From: Prevotella sp.
GTDB taxonomy: Bacteria > Bacteroidota > Bacteroidia > Bacteroidales > Bacteroidaceae
Assembly: GCA_020026195.1 (NCBI GenBank)
Contig: JAHHQW010000042.1
Coordinates: 1-21,637 of the forward strand
DNA: 21,637 bases
Direction of reading: 5' to 3'
How positions within the stretch are numbered: the first letter of the stretch is position 1; every line of letters begins with the position of its first letter. Under the pieces are notes generated by a model, which saw only the letters and a list, made by a program, of their open reading frames with translations, had not been told where the DNA came from and ran no database searches. Shown piece after piece: positions 7,961 through 15,598 of the stretch. The translations under genes were made by a program, and so were the position numbers.

Positions 7961-10036
7961 GTGAAACGTTTTATTAAAATAATGACCACCTCGCTAATGG
8001 TTGCAGCACCGCTTACGGTGTCTGCCCAGGTAGCTGACTCATTGAGCAGAGTGCTCGACGAGGTGGTTGTTGTAGGTACAGGTACTGTACATAAGTTAAA
8101 GGATTCACCTGTACAGACAGAAGTTTTAAGCAGCAGACAGATAAAGCAGCTTAATGGTAGTTCGTTGGAAGACATTCTTTCAATGTTATCACCGTCTTTT
8201 GATTTCAGTTCAAGTGATATGGGCTCTAACATGCAGCTTGGTGGACTTAGCAACAGTTATATCCTTGTGCTTATAGATGGTAAAAGAATACATGGTGACC
8301 TCGGCGGACAGAATAATCTCGGTCAGATTGATCCTGACAAGATTGAACGTATCGAAATAATAAAGGGTGCTGCTTCAGCTCTTTACGGAAGTGATGCCAT
8401 TGCCGGTGTCATTAATGTAATAATGAAGAAGGATAAAAAGAAAATCCTTGTGGAAAATACTACACGCATTGGCTCTTATTTTGATGCACGTCAGTCTAAC
8501 CGTATACAGTTTAACGTAGGAAAATTGTCTTTCACAACAGCTTTTCAGCTTAAGCACACTGACGGATGGCAGAACACTACTTATGAGAATCCCAACCGTT
8601 ACGAAAAACCTGTTACTAATTCGATTAACAAGACTGTTAATGAATTTACAGACTGGGCACTTGATGAACATATAGACTGGAATATTAATAATAAGACTTC
8701 TGTTTATGCAGAAGGTGGTTATTATACCAAGAAGATATACAGACCATGTGGCATTCCCGATTATAAGACTTATAACTTCCTTTATCGAGACATTAATGCT
8801 GCCGTAGGTGGTAAGTTTAAATATCAGGAAAAGAATTATCTGACATGGGACGTGATGTATAACAGTCATGCTTACAATTACGATTATACGCACGAGACAT
8901 GGGAAACTATCAGGGATGATGAAGGACATAGTATAACATTCCCTTATTTCCCCGGTGATAAGTCTTTGCAGAGTAAACAGGAAAGATTTATGGCTCAGGC
9001 AAAGAGCGTTCTGTATCTTGATTACAACAATACGCTAAGTGCAGGTGTTGAAGAGAAATACGATCGTCTTAAGTCGCCTAATCGTCTTGATGAAGGTGAA
9101 GTGCATGACAATACTATCGCAGCTTTTATCCAGGATGAATGGGATCCGATTAAGAATTTTAATGTTACAGCTGGTTTCAGAATGACTTATAATAACAGTT
9201 TCGGATCACGATTCTCTCCTAAACTTTCAATGATGTACAAGTTGGGTGACTTCCGTTTCCGTGCAAGTTATTCAGAAGGATTTAAGACTCCTACGTTGAA
9301 AGAACTGCATTACAGGTACATAAGACAGATGTCACTTATTACTCTGAATCTTGGTAATGAAGACCTTAAGCCGCAGACAAGTCGTTATTTTACTGCCGGT
9401 ATCGAATATTCAAATGATAATCTTATGATTAGTGCGACAGGTTATTATAACAAACTGGATAATATGATAACCTTAGTAACAATACCTCGTAACGAGGCTC
9501 CTTCGGACTTGCTTGTTATTTACGATCCTGCAATAGTAAGGATGTATAAGAATATGGATAATGCGAAAACTGCTGGCGTAGATTTAAGTATTAAGTATTC
9601 TCCTTTGAAATGCCTGTCGTTTACCGGTGGCTACAGTTATCTGTACACTGATGCATACCTGTATGATGACAAGGATGAGGTTATGAGACACATTGATATT
9701 GATGGTACTGCAACTCATCGCGGAACTGTAAGTGCTGTATGGAATCATAGATGGTCGGAATATAAACTTGCCGTAGGACTCTATGGAAGATTACAGAGCG
9801 AAAGAGTTTATCAGGAAGATGGTAATGGCAGACCATATAATATATGGAAGATAAACACATCTCATCTTATAAATGTTGGAAAGAACTGGAAATTTAACAT
9901 CAATGCCGGAATTGATAATATTTTCGATCATTACGAAACTACTTATCATGGTCTGCATTATGGTACAACAACTCCGGGACGTACATACTATATATCAATG
10001 AATGTGTCATTTGGGAAAAAAGACAAAAACAAATAA
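7961..10036 (+). CDS. Second TonB-dependent outer-membrane receptor, BtuB-like, without the extra N-terminal domain
   Basis: This is a 691-residue outer-membrane receptor. The GTG at 7961 is preferred as start: it gives a signal peptide with a basic N-terminus (KRFIK) and cleavage after TVSAQ near residue 23, whereas the next ATG (7982) would remove the charged residues. A TonB-box-like EVVVVGTGT lies at 34-42, very near the mature N-terminus, and the plug (about 48-155) contains KGAASALYGSDAIAGVINVI (135-154). The barrel ends TPGRTYYISMNVSFG. It resembles the first receptor in plug and C-terminus (same GAASALYGSDAI and TPGRT motifs) but lacks the carboxypeptidase-regulatory-like domain, and most of the barrel differs, so this is an old paralogue rather than a recent copy. 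It shares the riboswitch transcript. Its substrate is unknown, but probably corrinoid or precursor because of the context. Confidence 0.9.
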   Translation: MKRFIKIMTTSLMVAAPLTVSAQVADSLSRVLDEVVVVGTGTVHKLKDSPVQTEVLSSRQIKQLNGSSLEDILSMLSPSFDFSSSDMGSNMQLGGLSNSYILVLIDGKRIHGDLGGQNNLGQIDPDKIERIEIIKGAASALYGSDAIAGVINVIMKKDKKKILVENTTRIGSYFDARQSNRIQFNVGKLSFTTAFQLKHTDGWQNTTYENPNRYEKPVTNSINKTVNEFTDWALDEHIDWNINNKTSVYAEGGYYTKKIYRPCGIPDYKTYNFLYRDINAAVGGKFKYQEKNYLTWDVMYNSHAYNYDYTHETWETIRDDEGHSITFPYFPGDKSLQSKQERFMAQAKSVLYLDYNNTLSAGVEEKYDRLKSPNRLDEGEVHDNTIAAFIQDEWDPIKNFNVTAGFRMTYNNSFGSRFSPKLSMMYKLGDFRFRASYSEGFKTPTLKELHYRYIRQMSLITLNLGNEDLKPQTSRYFTAGIEYSNDNLMISATGYYNKLDNMITLVTIPRNEAPSDLLVIYDPAIVRMYKNMDNAKTAGVDLSIKYSPLKCLSFTGGYSYLYTDAYLYDDKDEVMRHIDIDGTATHRGTVSAVWNHRWSEYKLAVGLYGRLQSERVYQEDGNGRPYNIWKINTSHLINVGKNWKFNINAGIDNIFDHYETTYHGLHYGTTTPGRTYYISMNVSFGKKDKNK

Positions 10037-10067
10037 AAACAACACTAACTTTTTAAATTTTTAAATT

Positions 10068-11087
10068 ATGAAAAAGTCTATTTTATTATCATTGACATTA
10101 TTATTGACAATGATGTTTGGATTCGTTGCTTGTGACGATGACGACGATTTACCGCGTGATGTAAACAATTACAAAGAGAAGATGGAGGCTGTAAAAAAGG
10201 AAATACAGCAGAACAAGAAACATGATACTGCACTTCTGCTTGTATCATTTGGTAGTACATGGGATGCTCCTCAGGAGACATTCATGGCAATGAAGAAGCA
10301 GTTTGCCGAGAAATTCAGCAACATGGATGTGTACTTCTCATTTACATCTGAAATATGTATGACAAGATGTGCAGCTAAAGGTCTTAACTACTATGCACCT
10401 TCTTTCTATCTTAATGCAATCGGACTTGCTGGTTACAAGACAGTATGCGTTCAGTCTCTCCATGTAATCCCTGGTGAGGAATTCTTGAGAGTACAGAATG
10501 TTGTTAAGGATTTCCACAACAACGGTGCTAACCCTGAATTTGGAAATGTAACAGTATACCTTGGCGGTCCGCTTCTCTATCATGAGAGTGACGTTAAGAA
10601 GGTTGCTATGGAACTTAATAAGAGATATGCAAGCTATGTTGCTGAAGGCAAGGCTGTAGTATTCATGGGTCATGGTAATCCTGAAGGTATGAACTATGGT
10701 AACGGTAACTCACGTTATACAATGCTTGAGGAAGAAATGCAGAAGATAAATCCTAACTACTATGTTGCAACAGTCGACATGGAAGGAAATTATGTTCTTG
10801 ATATGATTCAGAGAATGAAGAAAAACGGTGTTAAGGAAGGTACAGAAGTTATTTGTCATCCTCTTATGTCAATTGCCGGCGATCATGCTAACAACGATAT
10901 GAAGGGTGGTGTAAGCGAGACAGAACCTGAGGAAGAAAGCTGGAGATATGAGCTTAACAAGGCTGGTTTCGTTTGTCCTCTGTCAAACTGCCACATCAAA
11001 GGTCTTGGTGATTACAGCGAAATTGTAAACGTCTGGATTAGCCACATGGAAAATGCTTTGAATGAAGGTCCTGTTTTCGAGGAATAA
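10068..11087 (+). CDS. cbiK: Sirohydrochlorin cobaltochelatase CbiK, predicted surface lipoprotein
   Basis: This class II chelatase of 339 residues would insert cobalt into sirohydrochlorin, the committing step of the anaerobic cobalamin pathway. The CbiK core runs from about 53 (DTALLLVSFGSTWDAP) to 332. Residues matching the Salmonella CbiK active site are kept: E138 in SLHVIPGEEF, H202 in FMGHG, E239 in VDMEGN and H273 in IAGDHANNDM. Unlike cytoplasmic CbiK, it begins with a lipoprotein signal peptide: a basic start, a hydrophobic stretch 5-20, lipobox FVAC with C22, then D23-D27. In Bacteroidota, acidic residues right after the lipid cysteine are a surface-export signal, so the enzyme may face outward. 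Extra cysteines C97/C101 and C303/C308 are also present. A periplasmic CbiK is known in Desulfovibrio, so extracytoplasmic location has a precedent. The gene follows the second receptor by 31 bases. It could instead bind or transfer metal or tetrapyrrole rather than drive biosynthesis. Confidence 0.92.
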   Translation: MKKSILLSLTLLLTMMFGFVACDDDDDLPRDVNNYKEKMEAVKKEIQQNKKHDTALLLVSFGSTWDAPQETFMAMKKQFAEKFSNMDVYFSFTSEICMTRCAAKGLNYYAPSFYLNAIGLAGYKTVCVQSLHVIPGEEFLRVQNVVKDFHNNGANPEFGNVTVYLGGPLLYHESDVKKVAMELNKRYASYVAEGKAVVFMGHGNPEGMNYGNGNSRYTMLEEEMQKINPNYYVATVDMEGNYVLDMIQRMKKNGVKEGTEVICHPLMSIAGDHANNDMKGGVSETEPEEESWRYELNKAGFVCPLSNCHIKGLGDYSEIVNVWISHMENALNEGPVFEE

Positions 11088-11100
11088 TATAGAATAAAGG

Positions 11101-11117
11101 TTATACAATCTGTATAA
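11101..11117 (+). other. Small perfect hairpin after cbiK
   Basis: TTATACA, a three-base spacer and TGTATAA form a perfect 7-bp inverted repeat, 13 bases after the cbiK stop. It is AT-rich and lacks a T tail, so it is a weak candidate for a terminator; it could be a protein-binding dyad or an mRNA 3'-end stabiliser. Confidence 0.4.
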
Positions 11118-11132
11118 TCACATAAAATAATG

Positions 11133-11182
11133 CAACCATAAAGCTTCTCTGACGGTAAAAATCGTCATAGAGGCTTTGGTTG
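11133..11182 (+). terminator. Long imperfect hairpin between cbiK and cbiHC
   Basis: The left arm 11133-11154 (CAACCATAAAGC to CTGACG) pairs with the right arm 11163-11182 (CGTCATAGAGGC to TTTGGTTG) around an eight-base loop GTAAAAAT, with a two-base bulge and two internal mismatches. TTTAAATAA follows, a weak T tail. It sits in the only gap longer than 50 bases of the rightward operon. It may be a leaky terminator or processing site that lowers expression of the ring-synthesis genes relative to the receptors and CbiK; no consensus promoter is seen between it and the next start. Confidence 0.55.
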
Positions 11183-11211
11183 TTTAAATAACTTATAAGA
11201 ATAATACATAA

Positions 11212-12618
11212 ATGAACGAGGGAAAAATAATTGTAGTAGGCATCGGACCGGGAGCTTGTGAACAGATAACACCGGCGGTCACCGCAGCTTTAAAAAGAAG
11301 TGACGTTATTATAGGTTATAAGTATTATTTTCAATTCATCACACCTATAATAGATTCTCATGTCAAATGTATAGACACGGGTATGAAACGTGAGCGCGAA
11401 CGTGCCGAGACAGCATTCCAATATGCAGAAGAAGGGAATTCTGTATGTGTCATCAGTTCGGGTGATGCTGGTATATATGGGATGACACCTCTCATTTATG
11501 AAATGAAAAAGGAAAGAAACAGTGCCGTTGAAATTGAAGCATTACCTGGAATAAGCGCATTCCAGATGGCTGCTTCACTTTTGGGAGCACCAATAGGACA
11601 TGATTTCTGTGTAATATCTATGTCAGACCTTATGACTCCATGGTCAAAGATTGAAAAGAGAATATTTGCAGCTGCTGAAGCAGATTTCATAACAGCCGTG
11701 TACAATCCTGTTAGTCGTGAAAGATACTGGGAACTTAACCGTCTCAAGGAGATATTCCTTAAGAGTCGCTCTCCCGAGACACCTGTCGGATATGTGAGAC
11801 AGGCATCTCGAGAAGAACAGAAAGTTACGGTCACAACACTGGCAGATATGGATTCTAACGATATTGATATGTTTACGGTTGTAATCATTGGTAATTCACA
11901 GACCTATCGTTTTGGTGACAAGATGATAACACCGCGAGGATATTATCGTGAGGATGATACTGAAAATGCCGGAGCAGGACAGCAGATAATGATTAACAGT
12001 TTCAAGACAATCATGAAGGAACTGAAGAATTCTGATATACCTAACGACTACAGATGGGCATTGCTGCATGCAATACATACTACTGCTGATTTCGACATGG
12101 AAAATCTTTTATATACTGACGAAGGAGCGGTTGAAAAACTGTATAAGATGTGTCGTGATGGTAAAATAAAAACTATCGTAACCGATGTTACTATGGCAAA
12201 GGCTGGTATTCGTAAGGGCGCGTTAAGTCGTCTTGGCATAGAAGTGGTATGTTATATAAATGATGAGAGGGTAATAGCTTCATCAGTAGAAAAACATATT
12301 ACCCGTGCTCAGGCAGCCATGCGTCTTGCTGCAAATGAACATCCCGATGCACTCTATGTATTCGGAAATGCACCGACTGCACTTATGGAACTTTGCAGTC
12401 TTATAAGAAAAGGCGTGGTTCATCCTGTTGGTATTATTGCAGCTCCTGTGGGATTCGTACATGTATGCGAATCAAAGCACATGGTCAAGACATTTACAGA
12501 TATTCCCAAACTTATAGTAGAAGGACGTAAGGGTGGCAGTAACCTTGCTGCAACACTCACCAACTCAATACTGTGTTATGATGATGCAGAAATGATGCGT
12601 CCTGGGAGGGATGTGTAA
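11212..12618 (+). CDS. cbiHC: Fused cobalt-factor III C17-methyltransferase / cobalt-precorrin-8 methylmutase (CbiH-CbiC)
   Basis: This 468-residue bifunctional enzyme joins two non-consecutive steps. Residues 1-245 are an SAM-dependent tetrapyrrole methylase of the CbiH/CobJ type: VVGIGPGACEQITPAV at 8-23, SSGDAGIYGM at 82-91, LPGISAFQMAASLLGAPIGHDF at 111-132. It methylates C17 with ring contraction. Residues about 255-458 are CbiC/CobH, which moves the C11 methyl to C12 to make cobyrinate: LLHAIHTTADFDM at 284-296 with catalytic H289, TDVTMAKAGI at 324-333, and APVGFVHVCESK at 411-422. The intervening stretch REDDTENAGAGQQ looks like a linker. It starts 29 bases after the hairpin and its stop overlaps the cbiET start (TAATG). 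The domain assignments are firm; cobJ-cobH is the equivalent naming. Confidence 0.94.
   Translation: MNEGKIIVVGIGPGACEQITPAVTAALKRSDVIIGYKYYFQFITPIIDSHVKCIDTGMKRERERAETAFQYAEEGNSVCVISSGDAGIYGMTPLIYEMKKERNSAVEIEALPGISAFQMAASLLGAPIGHDFCVISMSDLMTPWSKIEKRIFAAAEADFITAVYNPVSRERYWELNRLKEIFLKSRSPETPVGYVRQASREEQKVTVTTLADMDSNDIDMFTVVIIGNSQTYRFGDKMITPRGYYREDDTENAGAGQQIMINSFKTIMKELKNSDIPNDYRWALLHAIHTTADFDMENLLYTDEGAVEKLYKMCRDGKIKTIVTDVTMAKAGIRKGALSRLGIEVVCYINDERVIASSVEKHITRAQAAMRLAANEHPDALYVFGNAPTALMELCSLIRKGVVHPVGIIAAPVGFVHVCESKHMVKTFTDIPKLIVEGRKGGSNLAATLTNSILCYDDAEMMRPGRDV
12604..12609 (+). promoter_or_regulatory. Clear Shine-Dalgarno site for cbiET inside cbiHC
   Basis: GGGAGG lies eight bases before the cbiET ATG at 12618, within the last codons of cbiHC. 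Strong Shine-Dalgarno sites are uncommon in this organism's genes, so this one supports the chosen start and coupled translation. Confidence 0.6.
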
Positions 12619-13808
12619 TGAAACAGAAATTCACAATTATAGGAATAAGTGACAGTCGTGAACAATATTTCTCACCGAAACTGTTACAGATAATATCTTC
12701 TGGAAAAGTCTTCTCTGGAGGAAAAAGACATTATGAGATAATGTCTGGATTCCTTCCTAAAGATTCAGAATGGATAGATATTACTGTGCCTCTCGATAAT
12801 GTTTTTGAGGCATACAGAGGACATGAAAATATTACGGTGTTTGCATCAGGAGATCCGTTGTTTTATGGTTTTGCCAACACCATAAGAAAGAGACTTCCCG
12901 AAGCAGAAGTCACCGTTTATCCTTATTTCAATTCCTTACAGATGCTTGCCCATAGGTTTCTTCTGCCTTATGCCGATGCTAAGATTGTTTCGCTTACCGG
13001 AAGGGAATGGAAACTTTTCGATACGGCATTGATAAGAGGGGAGAGGATGATAGGTCTTCTTACTGACAGACATAAAACGCCTGCGGTGATAGCCTCTCGT
13101 ATGATGGAATACGGATACGATAATTACAAGATGTATATCGGCGAGCTTATAGGAAATGAGAAAGAAGAACGTCTCAGAGAAATGAGTGTTCGTGAAGCTG
13201 CTGAACTGACAGACATAAAGTTTCCTAATGCTGTGTTTCTTGAAAGAACTGAATCAAGGATGCGTCATTGGGGAATACCTGAAAGTGAGTTTGCGTTACT
13301 CGACGGCAGGGCATCCATGATAACAAAAATGCCGATAAGACTGCTTACACTCAGTATGCTCGGACTTGAAAACCGAAGTTCATTCTGGGATGTAGGTTTC
13401 TGTACGGGTTCTGTATCTGTGGAGGCACGTCTGCATTTCCCGCATCTTGACATAACGTCATTTGAGATAAGAGAAGAGGGGCGTGAACTCATGGAAATCA
13501 ATAGTCGTAAGTTCGGAGCGCCTGGCATTGACTATCATATAGGCGATTTCATGCATGAGAATCTTAACGATTATCCTGCTCCCGACGCCGTCTTCATAGG
13601 CGGACATAACGGACAGCTTGTTGAAATGATGGAGTGTATATATGCTGTGTTAAAAGAAGGAGGAGTGATAGTTCTAAATTCTGTCACGGACAAAAGTAGA
13701 ATGTTATTCGAAGAAGGTACTGCAAAGACAGGTCTTAAGATTGTACAGACCACACACATCACCGTTGACAGTCATAACCCCATAACAATATTAAAAGCAA
13801 TAAAATGA
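12618..13808 (+). CDS. cbiET: Cobalt-precorrin-6B/7 C5,15-methyltransferase (decarboxylating), CbiE-CbiT fusion
   Basis: This 396-residue CobL-type enzyme methylates C5 and C15 and decarboxylates the C12 acetate chain to give cobalt-precorrin-8. The N-terminal CbiE domain (1-210) has ASGDPLFYG at 76-84 and SLTGRE at 125-130. The C-terminal CbiT domain (about 220-396) is a Rossmann-type SAM methyltransferase with WDVGFCTGSVSVEA at 257-270; the usual GAGTG or GCGTG is GFCTG here. FEIREEG follows at 282-288 and FIGGHNG at 326-332. This fusion is widespread. It overlaps cbiHC by one base upstream and cbiGF by four bases (ATGA) downstream, so the ring genes are tightly coupled. Confidence 0.95.
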   Translation: MKQKFTIIGISDSREQYFSPKLLQIISSGKVFSGGKRHYEIMSGFLPKDSEWIDITVPLDNVFEAYRGHENITVFASGDPLFYGFANTIRKRLPEAEVTVYPYFNSLQMLAHRFLLPYADAKIVSLTGREWKLFDTALIRGERMIGLLTDRHKTPAVIASRMMEYGYDNYKMYIGELIGNEKEERLREMSVREAAELTDIKFPNAVFLERTESRMRHWGIPESEFALLDGRASMITKMPIRLLTLSMLGLENRSSFWDVGFCTGSVSVEARLHFPHLDITSFEIREEGRELMEINSRKFGAPGIDYHIGDFMHENLNDYPAPDAVFIGGHNGQLVEMMECIYAVLKEGGVIVLNSVTDKSRMLFEEGTAKTGLKIVQTTHITVDSHNPITILKAIK

Positions 13809-15598
13809 GTGATATCAGAACAGCTATACTGACAGTGTCTCCTAAAGGAATGGAGACAGCACGTCTGCTTACTACAGAACTGAAGGACTGTACTGTATTT
13901 GCAAGACATGACGGACAGACAATGACTGATGTGTTCGATAATTACAGACAGATAATATTCATTGGTGCCATGGGTATATGCGTAAGAACAATAGCACCAT
14001 ACATAAAGGATAAGCATACCGACCCCGCAGTAGTTTGTCTCGATAGCTGCGGTAATTTTGTAGTACCGGTTATTTCGGGCCATATCGGAGGTGCCAATGC
14101 TCTTGCCGAAAAAATTGCACGCATAACAGGCGGTATAGCAGCCGTTACCACACAGAGTGATAACGAAGGTCTTTGGGCTCTTGATGTTCTTGGTAAGAAA
14201 TACGGATGGAAGGAAGAATGTACATCTGCTAAGATGAATGATGTAATTATTTCATTTGTAAATAAGAAACCAATGGCACTGCTCCTTGAAACAAAGGATA
14301 ATGGTACGATGGCGTTAGAGCGTACACTTCCGGACCATGTAAGTGTATTCTATAAGTTTGAGGACATAGATTGTTCAAAGTTCTCGCTCATCATTGCCGT
14401 TACTCCATTCGTGCATCAGACAGATTTACCTGCATTATGGTACAGACCGGCTGTAGTTAATCTTGGAGTTGGTTGTAGAAAACTCTGTCCTGTACAAGGA
14501 ATCCCTGACTATATATGTGAAGGATTGAAAACGAACGGAGTATCTCCGTTGTCTGTGAAATCAATCTGTACAATCGAACTAAAGAAGGATGAAGTTCTTA
14601 TAGCTGAATTACAGAAGTATTTCGGAGGCGTTCCGGCAGAGATTTATACCCCAGAAGACCTTAAAGACATAGAGATTCCTAATCCTTCAGACAAGGTGTT
14701 CGAGGTTACAGGTGTATATGGCGTTGCCGAAAGCTGTGCCATAAAAGCTGCCGGTGGAGATGCATTAGTAATAGAAAAACAGAAAGGCGTGATTACCGAT
14801 GGCGGTAACTTTACGTTTGCTGCATCAATAGATAAGACAGCGTTAAGACGCGGACATATAGAGATTGTAGGTGCAGGTCCAGGCGATCCCGAACTTGTAT
14901 CGGTAAGAGGAAAACATTTCCTACAGCAGGCCGACCTGATTCTTTATGCAGGCAGTCTTGTTCCTATCGAACTGACGTATTATGCAAAGAAAGGAGCAAC
15001 TGTCAGAAGTTCGGCATCACTTGATCTGGAACAGCAGTTTGAACTAATGAAGTCATTTTACGACAGAGGACTCCTCGTTGTACGACTCCATACCGGCGAT
15101 CCATGTATCTATGGAGCAATACAGGAACAGATGGCATACTTTGACAAATATGGTATGAGCTATCACATCACTCCGGGAATATCTGCATTCCAGGCTGCGG
15201 CTGCGGCGCTTGAGTCTCAGTTTACCATTCCTGAGAAGGTACAGACTATCATTCTGACACGTGGAGAAGGACGCACGCCGATGCCTGAAAAAGAACAGCT
15301 GCACAAGCTGGCACAGTCGCAGAGCACCATGTGTATATATCTCAGTGCCGGAATTGCAGAGGATGTACAGAAAGAACTTATGCAGGCTTATCCGCCAGAG
15401 ACACCTGTTGCAGTATGCTATAAACTGACATGGAAGGAAGAACGTATTTATCGTGGCGAATTACAGAATCTGGCTGCCATTGTAAAGGAACATCATCTTA
15501 CACTGACTACTCTTTTGGTTGTAGGTGAAGCTATTGACAACCGTAAAGGTCTGTCACGTCTCTATGCTCACGAATTTAAACATCTGTTCAGAAAATGA
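13805..15598 (+). CDS. cbiGF: Fused cobalt-precorrin-5A hydrolase / cobalt-precorrin-4 C11-methyltransferase (CbiG-CbiF)
   Basis: This 597-residue bifunctional enzyme carries two consecutive steps in reverse order of use. The N-terminal CbiG part (about 1-345) opens the delta-lactone and releases acetaldehyde, a hallmark of the anaerobic pathway: GAMGICVRTIAP at 54-65, SGHIGGAN at 91-98, TTQSDNEGLWALD at 115-127, NLGVGCRK at 219-226 and GVYGVAESCAIKAA at 303-316 (CobE-like C-terminal subdomain). The CbiF part (about 350-590) is an SAM methylase acting at C11: IVGAGPGDPELVSVRG at 354-369, YAGSLVP at 381-387, HTGDPCIYGAIQEQ at 429-442 and TPGISAFQAAAAAL at 456-469. The start and stop both overlap neighbours as ATGA. 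Both domains look complete. Confidence 0.95.
   Translation: MSDIRTAILTVSPKGMETARLLTTELKDCTVFARHDGQTMTDVFDNYRQIIFIGAMGICVRTIAPYIKDKHTDPAVVCLDSCGNFVVPVISGHIGGANALAEKIARITGGIAAVTTQSDNEGLWALDVLGKKYGWKEECTSAKMNDVIISFVNKKPMALLLETKDNGTMALERTLPDHVSVFYKFEDIDCSKFSLIIAVTPFVHQTDLPALWYRPAVVNLGVGCRKLCPVQGIPDYICEGLKTNGVSPLSVKSICTIELKKDEVLIAELQKYFGGVPAEIYTPEDLKDIEIPNPSDKVFEVTGVYGVAESCAIKAAGGDALVIEKQKGVITDGGNFTFAASIDKTALRRGHIEIVGAGPGDPELVSVRGKHFLQQADLILYAGSLVPIELTYYAKKGATVRSSASLDLEQQFELMKSFYDRGLLVVRLHTGDPCIYGAIQEQMAYFDKYGMSYHITPGISAFQAAAAALESQFTIPEKVQTIILTRGEGRTPMPEKEQLHKLAQSQSTMCIYLSAGIAEDVQKELMQAYPPETPVAVCYKLTWKEERIYRGELQNLAAIVKEHHLTLTTLLVVGEAIDNRKGLSRLYAHEFKHLFRK

Noticed and set aside
8375..8929. A 184-codon open frame on the minus strand inside the second TonB receptor
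   Set aside because: It overlaps a well supported receptor gene, resembles no family and has no promoter; its cysteine- and isoleucine-rich sequence looks like an antisense artefact.
5744..10036. Recent gene duplication or misassembly creating two receptors
   Set aside because: Similarity is limited to plug and terminal motifs; N-terminal architecture, length and barrel sequences differ, so the pair is ancient and real.
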